In this document: positions 16,323 to 26,578 of the stretch, piece after piece
Layout: each line of letters begins with the position of its first letter
How positions within the stretch are numbered: the first letter of the stretch is position 1
DNA from: Marivita sp051859345
GTDB lineage: Bacteria > Pseudomonadota > Alphaproteobacteria > Rhodobacterales > Rhodobacteraceae
Direction of reading: 5' to 3'
Length of the DNA: 64,000 nt
NCBI RefSeq assembly: GCF_051859345.1
Contig: NZ_JBHYFV010000012.1
Location: 1 to 64,000, forward strand
The notes under the pieces: model-generated
What the model saw: only the letters and a program-made list of their open reading frames with translations
Database searches by the model: none
Told to the model about the DNA's origin: nothing
Made by a program: the position numbers and the translations under genes

Positions 16323-17492
16323 ATGCCGATACTTAAACAAATCGTGATCACCGCGCTGTTTCTTGCGGCGGGCTTCTGGGGTCTGGTCACCTATGTGCCG
16401 ACGTCGCTGCCAATCCTTGACCGCTATGGGCTTCTTGAACCATTCGGCATCACCGTTCCCGAAACCCCGGCTGCCGCTCAGGGCGGCGGCGGCAGGCCAT
16501 CAGGTGGATCACGCGGGCCCATTCAGGTGATCGCTTCCGAGGTCGCAAGCGCCAACATCTTCAACGAGATCGTTACAATCGGAGATGGTCGCGCGCTGCG
16601 CAACACGACGGTTGTGCCCGAAGTGTCGGGCCGTCTCTCGGCCATCAATGTTCAGTCCAGCTCCTATATCGAGGCTGGTGACGTTGTTGCGACCCTTGAA
16701 GACCGCATTCAGCGGCTTGAAGTCGAGCGCGCGCAGTTCCTGCTCGAGGATGCGCGCGCTGCGGCCAACCGCGTCAACGCGCTTGGCACCACGGTCACGG
16801 CAATTCAGCGCAGCAACGCAGCGCTCGCGCTTCAGACAGCAGAGCTTGACCTGAAAGAGGCAGAGTTCGAACTGGAGCGTCGCAGGATCGTCGCGCCTAT
16901 TTCCGGCTGGGTCGGCATCATCAACCACAATGTCGGTGATCAGGTCTCGACCGCGACCGAAATCACCCAGATCGACGACCGATCCGAGATCATCGTCGAT
17001 TTCCGCGTGCCCGAACGGTTCGTCGGCCAGATCAAGGAAGGCGATGCGATCCGGGCAACAGCGCTCGCGCGCCCGCAGGACGAACTGATCGGAACAATCA
17101 CGGCACTGGACAGTCGCGTGGACGCGGACAGCCGAACGTTGCGCCTTCAGGCGTCGCTCGCCAATACCGACGACGTGCTGCGGGCCGGGATGGCGTTCCG
17201 CATCATCGTCGACTTTACCGGGGAATCCTTTCCGTCGATTGATCCGCTCGCGATCCAATGGGGCAGCGATGGTCCCTTCGTCTGGGTCGTCGATGAGGGC
17301 AAGGCGGCGCAAAAAGCGGTCATGATCATGCAGCGCAACAGCGATTCCGTGCTGGTCAGCGGAGAGCTTTCGGTCGGCGATATGGTCGTGACAGAAGGTG
17401 TGCAGAACCTCCGGTCCGGGGCAGAGGTCGAAATTCAGGTTCAGGCGACATCGAACCCGGCACAGGCCGCCTTGCCTGTCTCGCGCGGATAG
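16323..17492 (+). CDS. RND efflux periplasmic adaptor (membrane fusion protein)
   Basis: A 389-residue adaptor anchored by one N-terminal membrane segment (about residues 6-26). It then has a lipoyl/barrel-sandwich part (VSGRLSAINVQSSSYIEAGDVVATLED), a coiled-coil hairpin (about 130-190, AQFLLEDARAAANRV) and a beta-barrel part. It links the inner-membrane RND pump to an outer-membrane channel. The pump gene follows after ten bases. No outer-membrane factor gene is nearby. Confidence 0.9.
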   Translation: MPILKQIVITALFLAAGFWGLVTYVPTSLPILDRYGLLEPFGITVPETPAAAQGGGGRPSGGSRGPIQVIASEVASANIFNEIVTIGDGRALRNTTVVPEVSGRLSAINVQSSSYIEAGDVVATLEDRIQRLEVERAQFLLEDARAAANRVNALGTTVTAIQRSNAALALQTAELDLKEAEFELERRRIVAPISGWVGIINHNVGDQVSTATEITQIDDRSEIIVDFRVPERFVGQIKEGDAIRATALARPQDELIGTITALDSRVDADSRTLRLQASLANTDDVLRAGMAFRIIVDFTGESFPSIDPLAIQWGSDGPFVWVVDEGKAAQKAVMIMQRNSDSVLVSGELSVGDMVVTEGVQNLRSGAEVEIQVQATSNPAQAALPVSRG

Positions 17493-17502
17493 GAGGCCCG
17501 CA

Positions 17503-20500
17503 ATGGCTGTCACGCTTCAATCCGTCCAATCCTCGACAACGGCGCTGTTCGTGCGCAGACCGATCCTTGCCTTCGTCCTGTCCGCGCTGATTGTCCTGTC
17601 CGGGCTGGCCGGATTGTTCGGGGCCGAGATCCGGGAACTGCCGGATGTCGATCGGCCCGTCATCACGGTGACAACCAATTTCGCAGGCGCGTCGCCCGAA
17701 ACGATCGACCGCGAAATCACCGCTCAGATCGAAGGCGCCGCCGGGCGGGTTGCAGGTGTCCAGGCCATATCGTCGAGTTCCCGCTTCGGTCGCAGCCGTG
17801 TCACCATCGAATTCGGCGACGACGCGGATCTGGATGTCGCGGCAACCGACACGCGCGACGCCATCGGGCGGATTCAGAATTCACTTCCTGACGGGGCCGA
17901 CGATCCGCGCATCGTCAAGGCGGACGCCAATGCTGATGCTGTCATGCGCATCGCCGTGACATCGGATCGCCGCACCGCGCAAGAACTGACCCAGTTCACC
18001 GAAGACATGATCGAAGACCGTCTGATTTCGGTGCCCGGTGTGGCCGACCTTCAGATCTACGGCGACCGCGAGGCGGTGTTCCGGATTGATGTCGACCAGA
18101 TGCAACTGGCAAGCCGGGGTCTGTCCCTTGCCGACATCCGCAACACCCTTAGAAACGTCTCCTTTGACGCGCCTGCCGGATCGCTTAGTTCCAGCAGTCA
18201 GAGCATTGTGGTGCGCACAACGGCAACGGTCACGTCTACAGCCGAATTCGAAGCACTGAAGATCCGCGAAGGCGTCACCATCGGTGACGTGGCAACCGTC
18301 ACCTTGGGTCCGGCACCCGGCGAAAGCGTGCTGCGGGCAAATGGCCAGACGGGACTCGGGTTGGGGATCATCCGGCAGGCGCAAAGCAACACGCTGGAGA
18401 TATCGCAAGCGGTTCGGGCAGTTGTGGACGAATTGCAATCCATCCTTCCGCCCGATGTCCTTGTCTTTGTGACAAGTGACGACGCGGTCTTCATCAACGG
18501 TTCGATCCGCGAAGTGCTGAACACGCTGGCGATTGCCGTTGCCATCGTGATCGGCATCATTTTCCTGTTCCTGCGGGACGTGCGCGCCACGATCATTCCG
18601 GCGGTAACACTGCCGGTCGCGCTGGTTGGCACCCTGGCCGCGATCTATCTCGTGGGTTTCTCGGTGAATATCCTGACGCTTCTGGCGCTGGTCCTTGCCA
18701 CCGGGATGGTTGTCGATGATGCCATCGTGGTGCTTGAAAATATCGTGCGCCGACGATCCGAAGGCATGGGCGCGCGCGCTGCGGCCGTGCTTGGCACGCA
18801 GCAGGTGTTCTTTGCTGTTGTCACGACAACTGCCACGCTGGCAGCCGTGTTCATCCCGCTGTCATTCCTGCCCGGTCAGACCGGCGGTCTGTTCCGAGAG
18901 TTCGGGTTTACCCTGGCGATGTCGGTCCTTCTGTCGTCGATTGTCGCCCTCAGCCTCTGCCCCGTGCTGGCAAGCAAGCTGCTCAAGGGCCATTCGGGTG
19001 AAGCGCCTGCGCGCGGGCCGATGATCTGGCTCGGCAACCGATTGATCGCGCTATACGCCCTGACGCTGCGGTTTTGCCTTGCCATGCCGCTCTTGATCAT
19101 CGTGATATCCGCCGGATTTGCCACGGTTGCAGCAATCTCCTTTGGCAATATCCGTCAGGAACTCACACCGTCCGAGGACCGGTCCATCGCGCTTCTGAGC
19201 GTTTCAACTCCGCAAGGGGTGTCACTGGACTATACCGCCCGCAAGATGCGCGAAATCGAAGACCTGATCGAACCGCTTCGGATGTCAGGGGAGGTGACCA
19301 ACATCTTCTCCATCGCGGGAACCGGATCTGACAACCGGGGCTTCATGGTGATGACCCTTGCCGAATGGCAGGATCGCACCCGCAGCCAGCAAGAGATCGT
19401 TGGACAGATCAACGGAATGCTAGGTCAGGTGATCGGCGTGCGTGCCTTTGCCATCCAGCCGAATTCTCTGGGCATTCGCGGCGCGGGACGTGGCCTGACC
19501 GTTGCCTTGACCGGAAACAACTACGACCGACTGGCAGAATCCGCTGACCAGATCATTGCCCAGATGGAGCAGAACCCCGCGTTCGGGCGCGTTTCGCTGG
19601 GATATGAAACAACCCAGCCGCAACTTTTTATCGAGGTTGACCGCGACCGGGCGTCGGATCTTGGGGTGAATATCGACGGATTGGGCGAAGCGTTGCAGGC
19701 CGTCCTTGACGGGCGCACTGTCGGGACCGTGTTCATCGACGACCGCAGTTTCGAGATCAAGATGGTTTCGACGGTCGATCCGGTGAACGATCCGGGCGAT
19801 CTTGAGCGGATTTTCGTGCAGGCCGGCAACGGCGAGATGATCCCGATTTCGAGCTTCGTGCGCTTGCAGGAACGAGCCGTCGCGCCGGAACTTGGTCGCG
19901 AGACCCAGATGCGCGCCGTCGAAATTTCCGCAACCTTGTCGCCACAACTCTCGCTTGGAGATGCGTTTCAAGAGGTTCAAGCGATTGCAGAGGAGGTTCT
20001 TCCAGAAGAACAGCGCATCGTGCCACTTGCCGAGGCGGCGACATTGTCGGAAACCTCGTCTGGGCTGCTGATCACCTTCGGCTTCGCCATCCTTGTGGTG
20101 TTTCTGGTGTTGTCGGCGCAATTCGAAAGCTTTGTCTCTGCCCTCATCATCATGGCAACCGTGCCTCTGGGTCTTGCCTGCGCCATCTTTGCGTTGCTGC
20201 TGACAGGAGGCAGCCTGAACGTCTACAGCCAGATTGGCCTGGTTCTGTTGGTTGGCATCATGGCCAAGAACGGCATCCTGATCGTCGAATTCGCGAACCA
20301 GCTGCGCGATCAGGGGAAATCCGTGCGCGACGCCATATACGAAGCGTCAACCATACGCCTGCGCCCGGTGATGATGACCATGACCTCGACCGTGCTTGGT
20401 GGTCTTCCTCTGATCTATTCATCGGGCGCAGGGGCAGAAGCCCGCGAAGCGCTGGGTTGGATCATCGTCGGCGGTCTGGGCATGGCGACGTTGTCGACCC

Positions 20501-20622
20501 TGTACCTGACCCCGGTCGCCTATCTTGTGCTGGCCCGTCTGTCGCGACCAAAGGCCGAGGAAGAGGCCCTGCTGGTCAAGGAGTTGCAATCCGCAACGAC
20601 CTCTGTGCAGCCCGCCGAATAA
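17503..20622 (+). CDS. RND-family efflux pump, HAE1 (AcrB-like)
   Basis: A 1039-residue inner-membrane proton-driven pump. The proton-relay aspartates are in TGMVVDDAIVVLENIVRR (TM4) and the lysine in GIMAKNGILIVEFANQLRD (TM10), as in AcrB. Two large periplasmic loops follow TM1 and TM7. The start at 17503 has AGGAGG eight bases before it. It is paired with the adaptor gene and probably exports hydrophobic or aromatic compounds. Length and motif placement are normal. Confidence 0.93.
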   Translation: MAVTLQSVQSSTTALFVRRPILAFVLSALIVLSGLAGLFGAEIRELPDVDRPVITVTTNFAGASPETIDREITAQIEGAAGRVAGVQAISSSSRFGRSRVTIEFGDDADLDVAATDTRDAIGRIQNSLPDGADDPRIVKADANADAVMRIAVTSDRRTAQELTQFTEDMIEDRLISVPGVADLQIYGDREAVFRIDVDQMQLASRGLSLADIRNTLRNVSFDAPAGSLSSSSQSIVVRTTATVTSTAEFEALKIREGVTIGDVATVTLGPAPGESVLRANGQTGLGLGIIRQAQSNTLEISQAVRAVVDELQSILPPDVLVFVTSDDAVFINGSIREVLNTLAIAVAIVIGIIFLFLRDVRATIIPAVTLPVALVGTLAAIYLVGFSVNILTLLALVLATGMVVDDAIVVLENIVRRRSEGMGARAAAVLGTQQVFFAVVTTTATLAAVFIPLSFLPGQTGGLFREFGFTLAMSVLLSSIVALSLCPVLASKLLKGHSGEAPARGPMIWLGNRLIALYALTLRFCLAMPLLIIVISAGFATVAAISFGNIRQELTPSEDRSIALLSVSTPQGVSLDYTARKMREIEDLIEPLRMSGEVTNIFSIAGTGSDNRGFMVMTLAEWQDRTRSQQEIVGQINGMLGQVIGVRAFAIQPNSLGIRGAGRGLTVALTGNNYDRLAESADQIIAQMEQNPAFGRVSLGYETTQPQLFIEVDRDRASDLGVNIDGLGEALQAVLDGRTVGTVFIDDRSFEIKMVSTVDPVNDPGDLERIFVQAGNGEMIPISSFVRLQERAVAPELGRETQMRAVEISATLSPQLSLGDAFQEVQAIAEEVLPEEQRIVPLAEAATLSETSSGLLITFGFAILVVFLVLSAQFESFVSALIIMATVPLGLACAIFALLLTGGSLNVYSQIGLVLLVGIMAKNGILIVEFANQLRDQGKSVRDAIYEASTIRLRPVMMTMTSTVLGGLPLIYSSGAGAEAREALGWIIVGGLGMATLSTLYLTPVAYLVLARLSRPKAEEEALLVKELQSATTSVQPAE

Positions 20623-20707
20623 AGCGTCCGGTGGATGCGCCTCCGCGATCACACCGATCGCTGACAGGGGGGCGAAGGCCGGACTGCCCAGGCGCGGCAA
20701 CGCGGGA

Positions 20708-21481
20708 TCAACGCGAATTCAGGGTGAATCGCGTCTCGATATCCTTGGCGAAGTCCCCTTTCACGCTGGCGACCATCCGCGTCAGGGTGCAATACCGCCC
20801 CGCGATGTCCAGTATCGCGAAGTCGTTGTCCTGTCCGCGCAGACGGGTCGACAGACCGGTGCCAACATGAACCTGCAGGATGCTCCCACCGGTTCTGGCG
20901 ACAAACGGTTCGGCCCGCCATGCGTGCAGATGGCCCGTCAGGATCACGTCCGTCCCACAGGCCGCCAGATTGTGAAGTGCCTCTTCGGCACCGGGCATCA
21001 GTTGTTTCTTGGTGCCTTGCGCTTGTTGAAACGGATGGTGCGCCATCACGATCCGCGCGCCGTCAAACCCCTTGAACCGCTTGCAGGCGCGGGTCAGGTG
21101 ACGCTTGCGAAGATGACCCCGTTGCCAGGAAAACGGCCAGGCCGTGTTCAGACCCTGCACCAGCAATTTTTCGCGTTGAAAGCTTGGTGAGAGTTCACGG
21201 CAAATCGTCCGTCGATAACCCGCATAAGGTCGCAGCAGGCGCATGGGAAGATTGTAGAGCGGGATGTCGTGGTTGCCCGGCACACAAATCCAAGGCGCCG
21301 GAAGCCGGTCCAGAAAGGCGCGCGCGGCGCGAAATTGCCCTGCACGCGCACGTTGGGTCAGATCGCCCGAGACGGCAATCACATCTGGTTCCGCCTTGTT
21401 CAAAGCATCCTGCAAAGGGTCGATCAACGTTGCGTCATCCCGACCGAAATGCAAATCCGAGATATGGGCAATCCGTATCAC
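20708..21481 (-). CDS. metallophosphoesterase (CpdA/calcineurin-like)
   Basis: A 257-residue phosphoesterase with all five metal motifs: DLHFG (D and H), GDLTQ, GNHD, MAHHP and GHLHAW. This is the class of cAMP phosphodiesterase CpdA and UDP-diacylglucosamine pyrophosphatase LpxH; the substrate cannot be told. Its start overlaps the lipid-kinase stop (ATGA), which points to a phospholipid or polyprenyl role rather than cAMP (inference). Confidence 0.87.
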   Translation of the reverse strand: MIRIAHISDLHFGRDDATLIDPLQDALNKAEPDVIAVSGDLTQRARAGQFRAARAFLDRLPAPWICVPGNHDIPLYNLPMRLLRPYAGYRRTICRELSPSFQREKLLVQGLNTAWPFSWQRGHLRKRHLTRACKRFKGFDGARIVMAHHPFQQAQGTKKQLMPGAEEALHNLAACGTDVILTGHLHAWRAEPFVARTGGSILQVHVGTGLSTRLRGQDNDFAILDIAGRYCTLTRMVASVKGDFAKDIETRFTLNSR

Positions 21482-22374
21482 GATGTCTCCTGCGGGGCGA
21501 TCAGGTGCAATGGCCGGTCGTCCTGGCGCATGCGCAAAGGCGTGTCCATTTGCATCTTCTCTCCATCACACGCCACCAGGATCTTTGCCAGCCTCGGACG
21601 AATGACGATGTCACGCGCGGTGTAGAGCATGTAATCCGGACCCTTCTCTGCAAGGCCAACGGCCAGACGACCCGCCGTGCGCAGCATGGCCGACTGGGTG
21701 ACTTGCGGCGCGATGAGCAATGCGAATGACCCGTTGCGGTGATCCTGTAGACCATCAAGACCAAATTCATCAAGTTGATACGCACTGGCCGCCACAAAGG
21801 CGAGAGGTGTGGACATCTGGTGATCGACACCATCCAGGGTAATGTCCAGGCGCATCGACCGCGGTCGCCGCCCAAGCGTTTTCAGAACCGACCAATAAGC
21901 TGCAAACCTCGACCGGCCGTAACGTGCATAAACGTCCTCGCGCGCACGCAGAATGGTGGGGTAAAGTCCGATGCTCGCGTTATTCAGAAAGATGCGGTCA
22001 TTGACCCTGCCCAAGGTGACAGGCCGGGAAGACGTGTGCGCCAGCGTCTTGACCGCGTCGTCAAGCGCTTCGGGAATGCCATGCGCGCGTGCGAAATAGT
22101 TGAAGGTTCCCATAGGGATGACGCCAAGCACAGCGCCTGCCGCGTGACATGGGCCTGCCAGCGCGGCGATTGTCCCGTCACCGCCTGCGGCCACTAGCGT
22201 CTGTGCGCCGGCATACAGCAGGCGCTCGGCGCATTCCGTGAGGGATTCGCCGTCGTTTGGAATTTCGACCTGTGCATCAAGCGCATGTGCCTTCAATGCC
22301 TGTTGCAGCTGTTGCACGCGATCATCGCCTTCCGGCCCGTCACCGGCATGGACGTTCAACACAACCTTCATCAT
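21478..22374 (-). CDS. diacylglycerol/lipid kinase family protein
   Basis: A 298-residue DagK-catalytic-domain protein with AAGGDGTIAALA (GGDGT nucleotide motif, about residue 66) and GVIPMGTFNYFARAHGIP, which resembles DgkB/YegS and sphingosine kinase-like folds. It phosphorylates a lipid headgroup with ATP at the inner membrane. I start at 22374 with AAGGAG seven bases upstream; an open frame extends to 22392. It is translationally coupled to the metallophosphoesterase gene. Confidence 0.85.
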   Translation of the reverse strand: MMKVVLNVHAGDGPEGDDRVQQLQQALKAHALDAQVEIPNDGESLTECAERLLYAGAQTLVAAGGDGTIAALAGPCHAAGAVLGVIPMGTFNYFARAHGIPEALDDAVKTLAHTSSRPVTLGRVNDRIFLNNASIGLYPTILRAREDVYARYGRSRFAAYWSVLKTLGRRPRSMRLDITLDGVDHQMSTPLAFVAASAYQLDEFGLDGLQDHRNGSFALLIAPQVTQSAMLRTAGRLAVGLAEKGPDYMLYTARDIVIRPRLAKILVACDGEKMQMDTPLRMRQDDRPLHLIAPQETS

Positions 22375-22510
22375 CACAGGGCTCCTTTGCACATTCTGAC
22401 GTTAACGCGGTTCGACACGTCCCTGTTCCGCCGCCCTGCCGTTCGGGAACCCTCACCTGCCCTTGCGGGTTGGCCACGCAAAAGACACGCGCCGACAATC
22501 AGGAGACCCG

Positions 22511-24253
22511 ATGTCGATCAGTTCTTCGGTCCGGAAGACAAACACGCTGCGTTTGCTGCGCCTTTTGGTGTGCGCATGTGCCATTCTGAGCGTTCCGTTC
22601 AGCACACCTGCCATGACACAAGGGGCGTCCGACGCGTGGTACGAGACAGAAGCGATCAACCAGGGACTTCCCGTTGGACCGGATGACAGGATCGACAGAA
22701 CCGCACCCCGGCAGACGCTTCGGGGCTTTCTGAACGCGACCGAACAAGGGAACTTCGGCGCAGCGGCTCACTACCTCAATCTGGCTGACGTGCCACAGGA
22801 CATCCAGGAAGAACGCGGACCGGAGACAGCGCAAAAGCTGTCCTCGATCCTTGCCCGGCAGGTCTGGATCAACTGGCGCAGCCTCCCTGCCCGCCCGGAT
22901 GCCATGATTGAACATTCCTCAGATTCGAGCGCGCGTGCAGGCCAGCCCCGGCGCAATCTGGTCATAGCCTCTCTTGAGACAGGCCAGTCTGCCTACGACA
23001 TACGTCTGGCCCGGTACAAATCCGCGGACCAACCTGCGATCTGGTTGTTCACCCCCCAAACCGTCGATAACGTGGACGTCCTTTTCGCGGAATTCGGTCC
23101 GCGCCGCTATGAAAGCCGGATTCCTGCATCCTTGAAGCGTGAAATCGCGGGTCTTTGGCTTTGGGAATGGATTGCCCTGCCCGCGTTGTGCATCGCCCTA
23201 TTGTTCGCGGGGTCGATGACGCGCAGTGCAACGCTCTGGCTCGCCTCCAAGTCGGATCGCACATGGCTCAGAAAGGGTCTGGATCGCAGCGGATTGCCTC
23301 TGGCAATCCTGATCATGGCAGGTCTGGCGCAGCTGGTGTTCAGCAACGTCCTGTCGTTTTCTGGCCCGGTTCAGATGATCCTGCGTCCTGTGCTGATCAT
23401 TCTCATGGTCTGGGGCGTGGGTATGACGGCCCTGCGACTACTGGATGCGGCGCTGCATCGGATCACCATTCGGTATGTCGGCGAAATCGACGACAAGCGC
23501 GGCGTGGATGAACGGGAATTGTATACGTCGATCTATGCCCTGCGTCGTCTGATCGTTCTGCTGATGGTCGGGCTTGCCGTCATTGTCGTCTTGGCGCGAC
23601 TGAACCTTTTTGAAAGCGTCGGTCTGACCCTTCTGGCCTCAGCGAGTGTTCTTACAGTGGTTTTCGGCATCGCTGGCCAAGCGGTGCTGGGCAACATCCT
23701 TGCCTCGCTGCAAATTGCCTTTGCCAAACCCGTCAGGATCGGGGACTCGGTTTTTTTCGAAGGCGATTGGTCCTATGTCGAAGCGGTGTTTTACACTTTC
23801 CTCAGGTTGCGCACATGGGATCACCGGCGGATCGTCGTGCCGGTCACCTATTTCGTGTCGAAGCCGTTTGAAAACTGGTCAGTTGCCGAAGCGCGAATGA
23901 TGAAGGTCATTGATCTGCGGTTGGATCCTTGCGCGGACGTCGATGAACTGCGCGACTGTTTCGAAAAACTGGTGAAAGACGATCCGGAAATTTCGGAATC
24001 CGACAGTGCCAACACGCGGACGACAGATCAGTCCGCCGACGGGCTTAATGTCAGCTTCTATGCCATGATGGATGATCCTTCGACCGGTTGGACCGTGCAA
24101 TGTCGATTGCGCGAACAGCTTATGGCGCATATCAGGGACAACCGACCGAACTGGCTGCCCCGCGAACGTGTCGAGGACGTCCATGCGCGGAACAATCCCG
24201 ATCGGCGGGATCCCCAAAGCGCCGGAACAGTGCGAATGGCGGGAAGCGGATAG
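22511..24253 (+). CDS. MscS-family mechanosensitive channel with periplasmic N-terminal domain
   Basis: A 580-residue protein with a signal peptide (residues 1-38), a periplasmic domain (about 40-210), several membrane segments (about 215-400) and the MscS pore and beta domain. In the latter, VFGIAGQAVLGNILASLQIAFAKPVRIGD is the TM3-like pore helix followed by the SM-fold strand, and VPVTYFVSKPFENWS the usual next block. It opens under membrane tension to release solutes. AGGAG precedes the start. The PAP2 phosphatase gene follows after three bases, so the pair is likely co-expressed. Confidence 0.9.
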   Translation: MSISSSVRKTNTLRLLRLLVCACAILSVPFSTPAMTQGASDAWYETEAINQGLPVGPDDRIDRTAPRQTLRGFLNATEQGNFGAAAHYLNLADVPQDIQEERGPETAQKLSSILARQVWINWRSLPARPDAMIEHSSDSSARAGQPRRNLVIASLETGQSAYDIRLARYKSADQPAIWLFTPQTVDNVDVLFAEFGPRRYESRIPASLKREIAGLWLWEWIALPALCIALLFAGSMTRSATLWLASKSDRTWLRKGLDRSGLPLAILIMAGLAQLVFSNVLSFSGPVQMILRPVLIILMVWGVGMTALRLLDAALHRITIRYVGEIDDKRGVDERELYTSIYALRRLIVLLMVGLAVIVVLARLNLFESVGLTLLASASVLTVVFGIAGQAVLGNILASLQIAFAKPVRIGDSVFFEGDWSYVEAVFYTFLRLRTWDHRRIVVPVTYFVSKPFENWSVAEARMMKVIDLRLDPCADVDELRDCFEKLVKDDPEISESDSANTRTTDQSADGLNVSFYAMMDDPSTGWTVQCRLREQLMAHIRDNRPNWLPRERVEDVHARNNPDRRDPQSAGTVRMAGSG

Positions 24254-24256
24254 GCC

Positions 24257-25084
24257 ATGCGCAGGACGAGACCGCCAAGAAGGACAGAGGACGGATTGGG
24301 ACACTCCGTCAAAGCGCTGATGACCGCGCTCAGCCAGGCAATCGAGTTGCGCTGGTTGTTTTTTCTCATTGGGCTGGTCTGTGCCTTCTGGGCTCTTGCA
24401 GAATTGACGGACGAGGTTGTCGAAGGGTCAACCAGCAGCCTTGATCGCAGCATCCTGCTTGCCTTGCGGACACCCGGCGATCTTTCGGATCCGATTGGAC
24501 CGGAATGGCTTCGGGAAATGGGGCGTGATCTTACGGCGCTTGGGGGCGTCGCCATTCTGACACTGGCGACAGCATTGGTGGCGCTTTACTTTCTCATGCG
24601 GCAACGGATCAGTTCGATGCTTTTTTTGCTGTCGGCTGTTGGTGGTGGTATCGTGTTGTCCAGCATCGCCAAAGACATCTTCGACCGCCCACGCCCCGAT
24701 CTTGTACCGCACGGGTCGATTGTTCACACCGCCAGCTTTCCTTCGGGACATTCCATGATGGCGGCAGTGACGTATCTGTCACTGGGCGTTCTTGTGGCGC
24801 GTGTCCAACCAAGTCGCAGGCTCAAGATCTTCGTCATGCTGACGGCGGTCGTGCTCACCCTGCTTGTCGGAATAAGTCGTGTCTATCTTGGGGTGCACTG
24901 GCCGACGGATGTTCTTGCCGGATGGCTTGGCGGGGCCGCGTGGGCCGCGATCTGTTTTGGCACGGCGCAACTGCTGGCACGGCGGGGCCATATCGAACCA
25001 GACACGGCCAATCCGCCGAACAACGCCGACAAGCGATCCGTTGCAACGGACCGCTCGGACGGCAAGGTGTCGGATCACCGATAG
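24257..25084 (+). CDS. PAP2-superfamily membrane phosphatase
   Basis: A 275-residue integral-membrane phosphatase with the three-part acid phosphatase signature: KDIFDRPRP, SFPSGHSMM and SRVYLGVHWPTDV. Five to six membrane segments are visible. It removes phosphate from lipids such as phosphatidic acid or undecaprenyl pyrophosphate at the outer face of the inner membrane. It follows the MscS gene closely, and together with the lipid kinase across the divergent gap the cluster suggests envelope lipid turnover. Confidence 0.9.
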   Translation: MRRTRPPRRTEDGLGHSVKALMTALSQAIELRWLFFLIGLVCAFWALAELTDEVVEGSTSSLDRSILLALRTPGDLSDPIGPEWLREMGRDLTALGGVAILTLATALVALYFLMRQRISSMLFLLSAVGGGIVLSSIAKDIFDRPRPDLVPHGSIVHTASFPSGHSMMAAVTYLSLGVLVARVQPSRRLKIFVMLTAVVLTLLVGISRVYLGVHWPTDVLAGWLGGAAWAAICFGTAQLLARRGHIEPDTANPPNNADKRSVATDRSDGKVSDHR

Positions 25085-25144
25085 CACAAGCGCCAAACCG
25101 ATGTTTGGAACGATCGGCCGACCCCGCCAACCGTCATCCAGAGG

Positions 25145-25993
25145 TCAAAGCGGTGCTTCGTCCACCACGTCGTTTCTGAGGCATCCGACAGGGCCGATAT
25201 CGACCTCGACCACCATACCGGGTTCAAGGAACAGTTGCGGCTTGCGATAGCGCCCGACACCACCGGGCGTGCCCGTCACGATGACATCACCGGCGCGCAG
25301 GGTCAGGACGGTCGACGCGTAGGCGATGATCTCGGGTATCCCGATTGCAAGGTCGGAAATCGGAGCGTGCTGTTCGACATTGCCATTCACGCGTGTCGTC
25401 AAAGACTGTTCCCGGATGTCGCCAACCTCGTCAGGTGTGACCAGCCACGGCCCCATGGAGCCTGATCTCTCAAAGCTTTTGCCGGGCCAGAACTGAGTTG
25501 TATGGTTCTGATAATCGCGAATAGAGCCTTCATTGAAACAGGAATAGCCCGCGATGTGATCCCATGCATCGTCTTCGGCGATGTGTCGGCCATCTTTGCC
25601 GATGACCAGGGCCAGTTCGCCTTCGTAGTCGAATTCGCGGCTGGCTCTGGGCCGTTCGATCGCGACGCCGTGCCCGACAATGGATGACGGAAAGCGGGTA
25701 AAGATCGACGGGTATTCCGGATGTGGACGTCCCGATTCAAGAATATGCGGCAGGTAATTCAACCCGATGCAGAGAATCTTTTCGGGGTTCGGCACCGGCG
25801 GCAACAGCGTGACCGAACTCAACGGCAGGGGATTCCCCACCCCTTCAAGGGTCGCGGTTGCACCGGCCGCAAGGACGGCCTTCAAATCGGCATATTTTCC
25901 CGAAAGTTCCACACCCGCGTCGCGGATCGTGGTGTCATCGGCTGTCCCGTAAGACGAAGTTCCATCAGGTCGGGTAAAACTGGCTAAACGCAT
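25145..25993 (-). CDS. fumarylacetoacetate hydrolase-family enzyme
   Basis: A 282-residue FAH-family protein with the metal-binding core FDYEGELALVIGK and the block ILCIGLNYLPHILE, then GDVIVTGTPGGVG near the C-terminus. The family includes acylpyruvate hydrolases, 5-carboxymethyl-2-hydroxymuconate isomerase/decarboxylases and oxaloacetate decarboxylases. In this module it would act on a ring-cleavage product downstream of the dioxygenase. I start at 25993 (MRLASFTRP, the family's usual beginning); upstream codons in frame are rich in histidine and not family-like. It is the last gene of the minus-strand operon of module B. Confidence 0.88.
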   Translation of the reverse strand: MRLASFTRPDGTSSYGTADDTTIRDAGVELSGKYADLKAVLAAGATATLEGVGNPLPLSSVTLLPPVPNPEKILCIGLNYLPHILESGRPHPEYPSIFTRFPSSIVGHGVAIERPRASREFDYEGELALVIGKDGRHIAEDDAWDHIAGYSCFNEGSIRDYQNHTTQFWPGKSFERSGSMGPWLVTPDEVGDIREQSLTTRVNGNVEQHAPISDLAIGIPEIIAYASTVLTLRAGDVIVTGTPGGVGRYRKPQLFLEPGMVVEVDIGPVGCLRNDVVDEAPL

Positions 25994-26037
25994 GTATCGG
26001 TATCCGTTGTGGTGATGTTTTGGATGTCTATGCCGGG

Positions 26038-26565
26038 TCAACCCAGACTGGCAAGAAAGCTGTCCATCTCGGCTTCTGCAAAGGCCAGCGTGTCTTCGTC
26101 GGTCAACATGCCGTCAGTCACTTTTCCATTGGCCTGCGCGATGACGACTTCTTTCGCGGCGGGGACACGCGCCAGCATTCCGTTCAGAATGTACTTGAGA
26201 TGGGCCTGCGCGCGGACACCACCCAAAAGACCACCCGAAACGCTGACGACGAAACAGGGCTTGTCCTTGAACACCGACGCAAAGGCCGGGCGCGACGCCC
26301 AGTCGATGGCATTCTTGAGAACGCCCGGAACACTGTAATTGTATTCAGGCGTCACAAAGAGAACGCCATCCGCCGCGTCGATCTGTGCAACGAAGGCCGC
26401 GACATTCGGGTCATCGGTCACATCGGCATTGTAGAGCGGAAGCACCCCCACATCCGCGACGCTACAGGTGACACGGTCCTTGAGCCGCTCGGCCAGGGAG
26501 CGTGCCGTTGCACGAGAAGAAGACGCGGTGCGCAGGCTTCCGGGAACGATAAGAAGATCGGGCAT
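26038..26565 (-). CDS. NADPH-dependent FMN reductase-family protein
   Basis: A 175-residue flavodoxin-like reductase: PGSLRTASSSRATARSLA binds the FMN phosphate and TPEYNYSVPGVLKNAIDW is the family signature. Such enzymes supply reduced flavin or reduce quinones and azo compounds. It lies between the TRAP permease and FAH genes. A quinone-reducing role for the product of the ring pathway fits the setting, but no flavin-dependent monooxygenase partner is encoded in this operon. Confidence 0.9.
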   Translation of the reverse strand: MPDLLIVPGSLRTASSSRATARSLAERLKDRVTCSVADVGVLPLYNADVTDDPNVAAFVAQIDAADGVLFVTPEYNYSVPGVLKNAIDWASRPAFASVFKDKPCFVVSVSGGLLGGVRAQAHLKYILNGMLARVPAAKEVVIAQANGKVTDGMLTDEDTLAFAEAEMDSFLASLG

Positions 26566-26578
26566 TGAGAACCTTTTG

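Noticed and set aside
20645..20661. Inverted repeat GCGATC..GATCGC between the RND pump and metallophosphoesterase genes
   Set aside because: Short, without T-run and made of a common tetramer; not convincing as terminator or operator.
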